A model generated the notes under the pieces. The model saw only the letters and a program-made list of their open reading frames with translations, ran no database searches and had not been told where the DNA came from. From Lolium rigidum (Eukaryota; Streptophyta; Magnoliopsida; Poales; Poaceae): DNA of 64,000 nt. Within the stretch, counting starts at the first letter, position 1. Every line of letters starts with the position of its first letter. Positions 46,159-56,500 of this stretch are shown piece by piece. Both the position numbers and the translations under genes were made by a program. The stretch lies in the NCBI RefSeq assembly GCF_022539505.1, contig NC_061514.1:340116644-340180643 (forward strand), read 5' to 3'.

Positions 46159-46637
46159 GTCGTTGCCTAATCGACGGTACCTCGGAGGAGGGATCTTCAC
46201 GAGGGGAGAAGAAGTAGGGGCCATAGGGCGGAGTGCACACGGGACGGTGGTACGCGATTTACCCAGCTTCGGAACACCCGCACGATGACGGGGCCTACTC
46301 GCCGCTTGTCCGGAATTATCTGGGCGCTTTCGCTTTGTTACAATGAGTTGTGGTTGTGCCTCTAGGGCTCCCAGGATCCGGCTTATATAGGCGCACGGAT
46401 CTAGGGTTTACATGGAGAGTCCTAGCCGAAATACAAGTTGCCTAACTACGGTACAATGTCTTGCCGTGTACGTCAAGGATCCGCCTTCCTCCAAGTACGT
46501 GCTGGATCCGGATACTTTATGGGCCGTCACGGATCCGGCCTCCTTCGTAGGTCGGTTGTGATCCGGCTTCCTGTTCCTGGGCTGGACTTCATCCTTCAGG
46601 ATCTACAGCAACTGGGCCGCCCGATGGGCCACATGCC
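46159..46637 (-). repeat. 5' LTR of the 41745-46637 element, interrupted
   Basis: 479 bp matching 41745-42240 before the break at the inserted element. The missing end, expected to finish in CCCACAACA on the plus strand, is not seen before the gap or directly after it. Confidence 0.85.
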
Positions 46638-48235
46638 TGATACGTCTCCGACGTATCGATAATTTCTTATGTTCTATGCCATATTATTGATGATACCTAC
46701 ATGTTTTATGCACACTTTATGTCATATTCGTGCATTTTCTGGAACTAACCTATTAACAAGATGCCGAAGTGCCGATTGTCTGTTTTCCGCTGTTTTTGGT
46801 TTCGGAAATCCTAGTAACAAAATATTCTCGGAATTGGACGAAACGAAGACCCGGGGGCCTATTTCGCCACGAACCTTCCGGAAGACCGAAGAGCATACGA
46901 AGTGGGGCCACGAGGTGGCCAAACCACAAGGCGGCGCGGCCAGGGGGCGCCGCCACGTGGTGTGGGCCCCTCGTTAGCCCCCGACTCGCCCTTCCGCCTA
47001 CTTAAAGCCTCCGTCGCGAAACCCCCGATGCGAAAAACCACGATACGGAAAACCTCATCGAGACGCCGCCGCCGCCGATCCCATCTCGGGGGATTCTCGG
47101 AGATCTCCTCCGGCACCCCGCCGGAGAGGGGATTCATCTCCCGGAGGACTCTACACCGCCATGGTCGCCTCCGGAGTGATGAGTGGGTAGTTCACCCCTG
47201 GACTATGGGTCCATAGCGGTAGCTAGATGGTTGTCTTCTCCTCATTGTGCTTCATTGTTGGATCTTGTGAGCTGCCTAACATGATCAAGATCATCTATCC
47301 GTAATACTCTATGTTGTGTTTGTCGGGATCCGATGGATAGAGAATACCATGTTATGTTAATTATCAAGTTATTACATATGTGTTGTTTATGATCTTGCAT
47401 GCTCTCCGTTACTAGTAGATGCTCGGCCAAGTTTTTGCTTTTAACTCCAAGAGGGAGTATTTATGCTCGATAGTGGGTTCATGCCCGCATTGACACCTGG
47501 GACGAGTGACAGAAAGTTCTAAGGTTGTGCTGTGTCTTGTTGCCACTAGGGATAAAACATTGGCGCTATGTCCGAGGATGTAGTTGTCGATTACATTACG
47601 CACCATACTTAATGCAATTGTCTCGTTGCTTTGCAACTTAATACTGGAAGGGGTTCGGACGATAACCTCGAAGGTGGACTTTTTAGGCATAGATGCAGTT
47701 GGATGGCGGTCTATGTACTTTGTCGTAATGCCCAATTAAATCTCACTATACTTATCATGCCATGTATGTGCATTGTTATGCCCTCTCTATTTGTCAATTG
47801 CCCGACCGTAATTTGTTCACCCAACATGCTTTTATCTTATGGGAGAGACACCTCTAGTGAACTGTGGACCCCGGTCCATTCTTTTAATACTGAAATACAA
47901 ATCTGCTCGCAATACTTGTTTTTACTCGTTTTCTTGCAAACAATCATCTTCCACACAATTCGGTTAATCCTTTGTTACAGCAAGCCGGTGAGATTGACAA
48001 CCTCACCTGTTTCGTTGGGGCAAAGTACTTTGGTTGTGTTGTGCGGGTTCCACGTTGGCGCCGGAATCTCCGGTGTTGCGCCGCACTACATCCCGCCGCC
48101 ATCAACCTTCAACGTGCTTCTTGGCTCCTCCCGGTTCGATAAACCTTGGTTTCTTTCCGAGGGAAAACTTGCTGCCGTGCGCATCATACCTTCCTCTTGG
48201 GGTTGCCCAACGAACGTGTGAAATACACGTCATCA
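46638..48235 (+). repeat. 5' LTR of the second TGATACGTCTC element
   Basis: 1598 bp, TGATACGTCTCCGACG to TACACGTCATCA. It belongs to a sub-type different from the LTRs of 24717-31390 (CGATAATTTC against CTATAATTTC near the start). Confidence 0.92.
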
Positions 48236-48246
48236 AGCATATTTTC

Positions 48247-48264
48247 TGGCGCCGTTGCCGGGGA
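48247..48264 (+). other. Primer-binding site of the second TGATACGTCTC element
   Basis: TGGCGCCGTTGCCGGGGA, identical to the site of the first copy and at the same 11-base spacing. Confidence 0.9.
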
Positions 48265-48470
48265 GATCAAGACACGCTGCAAGGGGAGTCTCCACTTCCC
48301 AACCTCTTTACTTTGTTTTTTTCTTGCTTCATTTTATTTACTACTTTGTTTGCTGCATTATATCAAAACACAAAAAAATTAGTTGCTAGTTTTACTTTAT
48401 TTACTGTCTTGCACTCTATATCAAAAACACAAAAAAATTAGTTACTTGCATTTGTTTTACTTATTTCATC

Positions 48471-49026
48471 ATGTTTCCTTTTAATTTTACCACAAAAAAC
48501 ATACCGGTAGGACAAGGGTCTATAATTGGGAGGAGCAATATAGAAGAATTTTTCACCCATGTTAGTACCGTTGAAGATTTTGAAGATAGACACTTGGTAG
48601 AACTTGCTCCTACTTATGAAATTGCTGCTCGTCGCTTTAGTTCGCTTGTTGGAAACTAAATTTGTTAATCTCAATCCTATAATCCAACACATGTTTCTTA
48701 CACTTGGTGATTTGGAAGAGGGGGAAAAGAAAGATTTTGTTTTAGAAACCCTTCTTAGAGAATTTGGTGGTCTAGCAAGAGAGGCTAGAAAGGTCTTCGC
48801 CAAATTTAATATGCTTGGTTCTCATACTAATTTTGTTGGTCTCCTTGAAAAAATGGATATGGATAGAATAAGGTACACTAATAATGCTAATGATGGTGGG
48901 GAGATCAAAGCACCAATACCATGTAAACTCCTAGCTATGAATGATGCACTAGAAAATAACTATGCTTGGCTTGTTCCTGAAAATTTGTTTGATGAGAGTA
49001 GCAAGCCCAAGACTAATGGGCGCTGA
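48471..49026 (+). pseudogene. Frameshifted copy of the unknown 214-residue retrotransposon ORF
   Basis: The first frame (ATG at 48471) gives MFPFNFTTKNIPVGQGSIIG through HLVELAPTYEIAA. One indel near 48630 moves the frame to VALVRLLETKFVNLNPIIQH and on to WLVPENLFDESSKPK. An early stop at 49026 trims the C-terminus. The same block order and near-identical core as 28903-29547. Confidence 0.8.
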
Positions 49027-49846
49027 AACTTATGTATCCAATATACTATGCATGGTTGAGAAAACTCCAAACCCCGCTGTAGGTGCACCACCCTTTGATG
49101 TTACTTGATATACACTTTTTGCGCCTAGCTGAAAGGCGTTAAAGAAAAGCGCTTATGGGAGACAACCCATGTTTTTACTACAGTATTTTTGTTTTATATT
49201 TGTGTCTTGGAAGTTGTTTACTACTGTAGCAACCTCTCCTTATCTTAGTTTTATGTTTTGTTGTGCCAAGTAAAGTCTTTGATAGAAAAGTAAGTACTAG
49301 ATTTGGATTACTGCGCAGTTCCAGATTTCTTTGCTGTCACGAATCTGGGTCTACCTCCCTGTAGGTAGCTCAGAAAATTAAGCCAATTTACGTGCATGAT
49401 CCTCAGATATGTACGCAACTTTCATTCAATTTGAGCAAGTCTGGTGGCCTAATAAAATCCATCTTTACGGACTGTTCTGTTTTGACAGATTCTGCCTTTT
49501 ATTTCGCATTGCCTCTTTTGCTATGTTGGATGAATTTCTTTGATCCATTAATGTCCAGTAGCTTTATGCAATGTCCGAAGTGTTAAGAATGATTGTGTCA
49601 CCTCTGAACATGTGAATTTTTATTATGCACTAACCCTCTAATGAGTTATTTCGAGTTTGGTGTGGAGGAAGTTTTCAAGGATCAAGAGAGAAGTATGATG
49701 CAATATGATCAAGGAGAGTGAAAGCTCTAAGCTTGGGGATGCCCCGGTGGTTCACCCCTGCATATTCTAAGAAGACTCAAGCGTCTAAGCTTGGGGATGC
49801 CCAAGGCATCCCCTTCTTCATCGACAACATTATCAGGTTCCTCCCC
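49027..49846 (+). other. Non-coding 3' interior of the second TGATACGTCTC element
   Basis: Matches the first copy's 3' region (for example CTGAAAGGCGTTAAAGAAAAG and CTCAGATATGTACGCAACTT). Two AAGCTTGGGGATGCC purine motifs lie at about 49731 and 49789. Confidence 0.75.
49793..49813 (+). other. Perfect 9-bp stem-loop near the 3' end of the element
   Basis: GGGGATGCC, loop CAA, GGCATCCCC. The first copy has the same structure with one base change in the stem. It sits directly downstream of AAGCTT. Confidence 0.75.
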
Positions 49847-50792
49847 GATACGTCTCCAACGTATCGATAATTTCTTGTGTTCCATGCCACATTATTGATG
49901 TTATCTACATGTTTTATGCACACTTTATGTCATATTCGTGCATTTTCTGGAACTAACCTATTAACAAGATGCCGAAGTGCCGATTGCTCGTTTTCTCGCT
50001 GTTTTTGGTTTCGAAATCCTAGTAAAGAAATATTCTCGAATTGGACGAAATAAAAGCCCGGAGGCCTATTTTCTCACGAAGCTTCCGGAAGACCGAAGAC
50101 GAGACGAAGAGGGGCCACGGGGTGGCCAAACCCTAGGGCGGCGCGGCCCCCCTTGGCCGCGCGGCCCTGTGGTGTGGGCCCCCGTGCCGCCTCTCGACTT
50201 GCCCTTCCGCCTACAAATAGCCTCCGTGACGAAACCCCCGCACCGAGAGCCACGATACGGAAAACATTACTGAGACGCCGTCGCCGCCGATCCCATCTCG
50301 GGGGATCCTGGAGATCGCCTCCGGCACCCTGCCGGGGAGGGGAATCATCTCCCGGAGGACTCTACGCCGCCATGGTCGCCTCCGGTGTGATGTGTGAGTA
50401 GTCTACCCCTGGACTATGGGTCCATAGCAAGTAGCTAGATGGTTGTCTTCTCCCCATTGTGCTATCATTGTCGGATCTTGTGAGCTGCCTATCATGATCA
50501 AGATCATCTATATGTAATTCTATATGTTGCGTTTGTTGGGATCCGATGAATAGAGAATACTTGTTATGTTGATTATCAAAGTTATGCTTATGTGTTGTTT
50601 ATGATCTTGCATGCTCTCCGTTACTAGTAGATGCTCTGGCCAAGTAGATGCTTGTAACTCCAAGAGGGAGTACTTATGCTCGATAGTGGGTTCATGCCCG
50701 CATTGACACCGGGACAAGGATGTGAAAGTTCTAAGGTTGTGTTGTGCTCGTTGCCACTAGGGATAAAACATTGATGCTATGTCTAAGGATGT
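49847..50792 (+). repeat. 3' LTR of the second TGATACGTCTC element, cut by the gap
   Basis: Starts GATACGTCTCCAACGTATCG (the initial T of TGATAC is lost after CCTCCCC) and matches about 945 bases of the 5' LTR before the Ns. Confidence 0.85.
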
Positions 50793-50892
50793 NNNNNNNN
50801 NNNNNNNNNNNNNNNNNNNNNNNNNNNNNNNNNNNNNNNNNNNNNNNNNNNNNNNNNNNNNNNNNNNNNNNNNNNNNNNNNNNNNNNNNNNN
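50793..50892. other. Assembly gap (100 N)
   Basis: Exactly 100 Ns, the usual placeholder, so real size is unknown. It hides the end of the LTR, the right flank of the Gypsy element and the 5' part of the NYN gene. Confidence 0.99.
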
Positions 50893-51843
50893 AAAGATGC
50901 AAGTGATAAGAAAATCTTGGTTGACATGCTGTTCTGGGCTCTTGACAATCCTCCACCAGCAAATTATCTGCTCATCTCCGGTGACCGGGACTTTTCCAAT
51001 GCCATTCATAAGCTTAAAATGAGGCGATACAATATTTTATTGGCAAATCCTCCAAATGTGTCTCAGACCCTTATTGCTGCAGCAAAGAGTGTTTGGCTCT
51101 GGAAAAGCCTTGTCGCTGGAGAACCACCATTAGCACAGTCACCGTACATAAGCAGCACATCAAGTGGCAATAAGGTTGATTTGGGTAAGTCAAAGAACAT
51201 AGTGTTAAGTTCATCAGACGTGACTCAAGATACCAACCATGAGGTGCCGAATATTTTGTGCGATCCTCAAAGCGATGCCAATGGCAAGGCAGATAAGAAA
51301 TCTGAAGTTGAGAAACCTCGAGAAATGAAGACAGACAAACTGTCCAAAGCAGCAAGGAGAAAGCAGCTGAAGAGGAGTAACCCTGGGGGAAGCGAGCTTA
51401 CTAAGCAAACTGTTTTCAAGAAGTCCAAGAAGTCCAAGAAGGCCAAGAGAGCTAAAAGGAAACGCTTGATCTGCTTTAGGTGTGGTGATAGACACTGCGC
51501 TGTCGAGTGCACCTTTAGCGGTGACTGTCAGTGGTGTGGAAAACCTGGCCACAAGGACCTATTGTGCAGAGAGAACCCGCACAGAATTGTGAGGCGGATT
51601 CCACATTACCGACCAAGCCAAGGGCAGGGGATGATCTGCTTCAAGTGCAGTGTTGTTGGACACTGTGGTGCCAAATGCACCTATATCGGTTCCTGCGACC
51701 ATTGTGGCCATTTAGGCCACATGGAGAGTGTGTGTAGACAGAACCCTGATAGCATCATTAAGTGGGAGCAAGTACAAGTACATGCAGACGGCAATGCTAA
51801 GTCCTTTCAGGGGTCGGTCCACATGACTGTTCATGCTTCTTAG
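50893..51843 (+). CDS. NYN-domain (MARF1/limkain-b1-like) protein with CCHC zinc knuckles, 3' part
   Basis: The frame enters from the gap and runs 316 codons to a TAG at 51841. The first 80 residues are the second half of an NYN ribonuclease-like domain: DASDKKILVDMLFWALD, YLLISGDRDFSNAIHKLK with the acidic GDRDF motif, then LLANPP and SVWLWKSLVAGE. A lysine-rich linker (KKSKKSKKAKRAKRKR) may be a nuclear or RNA-binding signal. It is followed by four zinc knuckles in two pairs, CFRCGDRHCAVEC (one residue short), CQWCGKPGHKDLLC, CFKCSVVGHCGAKC and CDHCGHLGHMESVC. NYN proteins of this type act in RNA metabolism; the substrate here is unknown. The N-terminal half of the domain and the promoter are not visible, so intactness cannot be judged. 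Confidence 0.9.
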   Translation, partial: KDASDKKILVDMLFWALDNPPPANYLLISGDRDFSNAIHKLKMRRYNILLANPPNVSQTLIAAAKSVWLWKSLVAGEPPLAQSPYISSTSSGNKVDLGKSKNIVLSSSDVTQDTNHEVPNILCDPQSDANGKADKKSEVEKPREMKTDKLSKAARRKQLKRSNPGGSELTKQTVFKKSKKSKKAKRAKRKRLICFRCGDRHCAVECTFSGDCQWCGKPGHKDLLCRENPHRIVRRIPHYRPSQGQGMICFKCSVVGHCGAKCTYIGSCDHCGHLGHMESVCRQNPDSIIKWEQVQVHADGNAKSFQGSVHMTVHAS

Positions 51844-51956
51844 CTGCACCAAACTTGGGCACCGTCCCTGGGGTGCTTCTTGCATGTGACTCCTGCTGTA
51901 CCAACTCCATCCCCGACTTCTGCGGCTCCTGCACTGCCACATACAGCCACATACAG

Positions 51957-52340
51957 GTGTTGCAGCTTCTTCTTCCCCAACTCAATCTGGAGTCTGTGCC
52001 ATGCTGACTTCTGTGTGGTTGGGTAAACCAGACGTGGTGCCATGATCGACATCTTCAGCCCTTTGTATTGCTACGTCTCTTCTAGCTTACCGACCAATCC
52101 TGGTAAGTATCATCAAGTGGGTACTTCTCAGCTGCTTCCTGATTGGACACAGCCCCCACATATCGGCGTTGCTGTTTCTTCTACACCAGCTCAGTATTGA
52201 GTCTGTGCCACCCAACTGATATGTCATGTGGTAAACCAGACGCCGTGCATTAACTGACATCTTCATCTCTTCGTCCTCCTGCGGCTGTTCTAGCTTACAG
52301 ACCAGTCCTGGGTGGTCAGTATCATCAAGTGGTTACTACA
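51957..52340 (+). repeat. Imperfect tandem duplication, about 195-bp unit, after the NYN gene
   Basis: Two units share GTTGCTGTTTCTTCT or GTTGCAGCTTCTTCT, then GAGTCTGTGCCA, GGTAAACCAGACG, GACATCTTCA, TTCTAGCTTAC, GACCAxTCCTGG and AGTATCATCAAGTGG, near 51957-52145 and 52160-52336. It probably lies in the 3' UTR or just beyond it. Confidence 0.8.
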
Positions 52341-53088
52341 CCGCGTGGGAGCCGCACACCCTGTAATGCCGCTGTTCCCTGTTCGCCGCGGGGATGCCGC
52401 AGCACCTCGCCGCCACATGAGGGAAGGACCTCGCCGCCGCCGTCACCTTCTGGGCTTTGCCCAGCGGTGAGCTCCGGCGGCGGTGAGGGGATGGAGAGGA
52501 CAGGCGAGCGCCGCCGGAATTTACGTGGGACAGTTTCGTGTGGCTCGCCCTCTTTTCCGTGGGGTAGTAGTGATCACAGGCTCGAGTGCCGTATATGTTT
52601 TGCACTTAATATTGAATTCGTTATGTGGAATGTTTGCTCTCACATTTGTCTAGGATCTGCATACTTTCAATTGTCTCATCTGTGTCCATATAAGCATGTT
52701 TATGGGAGGTTTTGCCAATTTTTTTAGTGGAATATTGTTGTTTTGAGCTGGAGTGTGTGATAGCATCTCTGCTTGTGCATAGCCGGTATTACATCATTGC
52801 TGAGTATTTTCACTCGCATCGATCTCCTAATTCCTATTTATGCTCAGTTTATTCTCTTGCTGCATCTTGTTCCTCGACATGTACTTACTATTACTAAAAT
52901 TAGATGTGACGTGAAAGTTCTCATGCCAATCCTTCTATGTGATAAATGATTTCTTATAGTATGTTAGGTTTTCTCTACTGAGATCATGATGGCTGTGTGC
53001 ATTCCTTGATGAAGAGGCCGGGAGGTTCTCCCTTTATGGAAAAAAAAACATGAGGTCACGTTTTCATTAAATACATCAATCCCAGGTG
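52341..53088. other. Unassigned DNA downstream of the NYN gene
   Basis: A GC-rich segment to about 52570 and then AT-rich sequence; no conserved coding region. Confidence 0.5.
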
Positions 53089-53312
53089 GTGTTTATGTAT
53101 TTCAGCCTAAATGCTTTGCTAATACAGCTCAGGGATGAATACCATCCCTATAATTTTGCGTTTATCTCTGCAAAGAATCCACCTGATATTGATGGCCCTC
53201 TAGTGAAGGCGTAACTGGCTATATATGGTTACGTGCTTCTAGCCTTTGGCCTTTTTACTCGATATTTTGGTTGCCGCATGCAAATCATATCTGTTGAAGG
53301 ATATTGTGCGCT
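53089..53312 (+). pseudogene. Decayed copy of pyruvate dehydrogenase kinase exon 5 with flanking intron
   Basis: The DNA matches the functional gene at 40570-40820. Intron end GGTGGTGTTTATG and TTTGCTAATACAG are followed by CCTATAATTTTGCGTTTATC, AAGAATCCACCTGATATTGA, TGGCCCTC, AGTGAAGGCGTAACTGGCTA, TCGATATTTTGGT and CTGTTGAAGGATATTG. The G1-box codons are deleted and frames are broken. A further stretch near 53505-53560 (AATGTTTCACTTCATTTCCT, GCGAACCCTGAACAAT) matches the start of intron 5 at 40826-40870, after an insert of about 190 bp. Because intron sequence is retained, this is a DNA-level duplicate, not a retrocopy. No other PDK exon was found nearby. Confidence 0.85.
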
Positions 53313-53560
53313 AATTATTTGTGTAGGCTGCACAGTTTTGGTATCGTTGAGTTTTTGGCCTGCTTTACGTTATGGTTTTGGTATCTTTCGCTGTAGCTCA
53401 GAATTTTAGTTTTCTTCTCAGGTTGTTTTTGGTTGTAGAAGACTTATGTTGTTTTGATGCCTTCTTAGTACAAGATGATGTTCACTTGGGTTTGATTTGA
53501 AAATGTTTCACTTCATTTCCTGATATTCAGTTGACGCGAACCCTGAACAATTTATGCATC

Positions 53561-56500
53561 TTGACAAGTTTCAAGTTATTTGCACTTTTCACTATCATAT
53601 CTAATATACTAAGAGGGAACAACTTCGATTTTGTCGGAATTTTGAGGCCTACTCTGAATAAACGTGGTATTGACACGTAGCATGTTTCAAGGGTTTAGTT
53701 TCTGCTGGTTTTCTCTGTGTGCAGTTTAGGTTCTCTCTAATATTTTTTGGTGAAGTTCTGATTGCACACCGCCTTCTGATGTGTCGGTGTCGCTGGTGTA
53801 ACTGTAGTCGCGTGCTGTTTCTTCACGTGTTGGTTCAGCAAGTCAACGCGGTGCTGCATGCGTGTCCCATCACGAGCATCTCCATTGTTTTTTGTTTTGG
53901 CATCGTAGCGCACAGACTCATCCTCCTCCCGCTTCCCTATGGATTCGAGTTGGGTGGCTTCCGTAGATTTCCAAGGATAAGATCTCCTCAAATCCACCGT
54001 CTTCGGTAAAGTGGCTGTCAAAAAAATTATCCTCGGTAAAGGGAGGGGAGGGTTCGTGCGCCTGTCTACAGGAGGTCTTTGCTGGCGGCCGGCCGCTGGC
54101 CGCCACGGCCATGACAGGAGGAGCAGCGCCTGGGCGTCGCCTAGCGTCGGAGGGAGGCAGGCTGGGGAGTGCCACCGTTTGCGTGCCGGAGGGTTTCACG
54201 AGGCCGGCCGTTGGCCTCCATGGCCATGGGCCAATGATTTAACTCCATCTTCACGGACCTCCTCCTGCCCTGAGCGGCGCGCACCCCCACCTTTTTCAGT
54301 CTGAATTCTCTTCTCCGCGAGGTGGTCGTGGACTGAGTCGGCTCCTCCCAGATGCCGGGGACAGCAGGGCAGCAGTCCTGCTGCCTGCTTACTTTGCTTC
54401 TCCACATATCTGCTTTTATTTTGTCCTCCAATCTCCTGTGTGGAGACTGTAGATGATGCCCTGATTCATGTCCTCTGTTCATCTTCTTTGTCTTGCATCT
54501 TCATCAATATTTTCTTCGCGTGGTTGTCTTGAGGGTAAGCCCTTCTCCGTGAATTCTGTTTGTTTACATTCAGCTTAGTTTGTTGTTGTTATTCTTTGTT
54601 TCATAGAAGATTGTTCTTCTGAATGCAGGTTCATGTGCTTTGGTTCCTAAGTGGTCAGTGTGTTGTTGGCCCCCGGTGAACTGTCTCCTTCAGCTTGGCA
54701 TCCTCCGCTGTCGAGCCGGACAGGCCTGGAGCCGGAGTGTTCTAGGACGGTTAGGCCTCCTGTTGTTGGACGAGAAAGGCGGGGCAGATCCCCTGCTCCG
54801 GGGCGGGCTGCTTTTTTCCGCGCCACCTTCGCGCTTACTTGAGGCAAGGTGATTTTTTTTCTTCACGGCCTGTACATTTGGTTGGGATTCATGATGCTTT
54901 GTTCAGAGCCTAGATAAAGTGGTTTGAGAGAATTGACCCTACGAAGATGGCACATGAGGAGCAGCTTTGTTCATAGATGAACAGTACTGATCATGTATAT
55001 ATTCAACATTGATAACAATTGTTAGCTTGCTGCATTCGCTGTTAGCCTTAGAACATATTTATGTCTAACCGGCAGAGCCTTCTGAAATATGACAGGCTTT
55101 ATGGCTTATGGACTTCAGGATAAACACATGAAAAGCTCAGATATGATTCTGCAGGTATATTGTTTTTAAAATTTTAATAGTTACTGTCATATTTGTACTC
55201 CTAAAATTAATTCTTGAGCAATGTATTTTCAGGCTGCAAATTGTGTCGGTGGCATTCAGTAAGCTCGCCAAGTTATTCAGAACTCAATTCTTAGATGTTA
55301 GTTGTGTCGTCCTTCTCTGGTATGGCAACCACCTACATAGCAGTTTACTGTTTATATATCAGCAATATGAACACAATCAAATTTAGTAAGCATAAGTTGC
55401 TAACAAGCTAATGGTCATACAGTGGGTTTGCACGCTATTTACGCCCATGAGCAGAATCGACATCAGGGATCTCCATACATCCATATGCTCTTCGTCAGCC
55501 AGAGCCCTTTCAATTGCCAATTGCCATGGTCTGCTGAATTGATTCATTTGTTGAAAGGTAAGGTTCTTCCGATGAATCGTTCCCAAATGTAATTTCATTA
55601 TGTCTTCTTCTCACAATATTTTAGGTGAACTTGCAAAATATTATTCAGCATGATTGTAAGAAATTTATATGTTGGAAAGCTGTTCGCGAAAAGAAGATGT
55701 TCAAATAACTGTTGGAAATTTTGAATTGCAGGTTTATAAAAAAACTAGAGATTAATCATAACAAATACTTTTAAATCCAAGAGTACCTAGGAAGTGTAAT
55801 TATGCCATATGATATATCTCATTTTTTTTATAATTTTGTTTAGCCGGAATATTAGCGAATCAGAATTGCCGGTAGTGGAGTAGTATGAATTAACAGTATT
55901 AGTAGCGACCAGATTTCCTGATATGCTTACTGAATTGCATGTTGAGTAATTTTAGGTCAACCAATGTTTATTATTGTTATCGACCTTCTTGCTAGCCTTT
56001 TATTGGCTCTTAATATTGGTGCTGTAAGGCAAGCTCCTTGCACGTCAAAGTTCATTATTGCTGATGCCAAATGGGTCAGATGTAGTAAGGGTGGTTTTTG
56101 TTTGTTATACTGTGGTAATACATCCGAGCAGGCGACGGCCATGTATAACTCCGAACTTCTATATCCAAGTGATTTCCTTTTATTTCACCTTCAAAATGGT
56201 GGTGTTGTTCTAGATGTAGTAAAAAATATTGTTGGAACACTTTTGCTCAATTCACTTCTTACAGATTGATGCCATTTTGAAGACACCATGTGTATGTAGA
56301 AAATGCAACTCTCTGTTCTTCTTTTATTGTAACTAGCTAGCTAGATCAATAAACTATATCTCTGTTCTTCTTTTACTGATAACTAATTAGATCAGTAAAT
56401 TATATTCACATATATCTCCCAAATTAACACCGCATGCTTATCTTCAAAAAGTGTTAACGATAAAGTAAAGTAGTTCAAGGAAGTAAGGAAGCAGGATAGA

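Larger units (their letters stand above)
41745..46637 (-). mobile_element. Non-autonomous Gypsy-type element with a long spliced antisense ORF; its 5' LTR is interrupted
   Basis: Left LTR 41745-42304 and right LTR 46159-46637 share sequence almost base for base. The right one breaks off at 46637 where another element is inserted, and about 80 bp of it should lie beyond that element. The PBS is on the minus strand at 46139-46156 and a purine tract sits inside the left LTR. Minus-strand content is a broken gag; no protease, reverse transcriptase or integrase is present. The plus strand carries a Transposase_28-like antisense gene with its own TATA box. This layout matches the Tat lineage with pol deleted. 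Confidence 0.85.
46638..50792 (+). mobile_element. Second copy of the TGATACGTCTC-family element, running into an assembly gap
   Basis: 5' LTR 46638-48235, PBS 48247-48264, single frameshifted ORF 48471-49026, and 3' LTR from 49847 to the gap at 50793. It is inserted in the 5' LTR of the Gypsy element; the left flank is ATGCC, and the right flank is hidden. Compared with the copy at 24717-31390, the interior is about 1.9 kb shorter. The sequence GGTTCCTC that continues for 1.9 kb there is followed here directly by the 3' LTR, so the polypurine tract that should touch the LTR is missing. Confidence 0.88.

Noticed and set aside
53089..53312. Processed (reverse-transcribed) PDK pseudogene
   Set aside because: Intron sequence is retained at both ends of the exon, so it arose by DNA duplication.
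55964..56269. 101-residue plus-strand ORF with a hydrophobic start
   Set aside because: No homologue recognised, no supporting promoter or codon signal, AT-rich intergenic setting.
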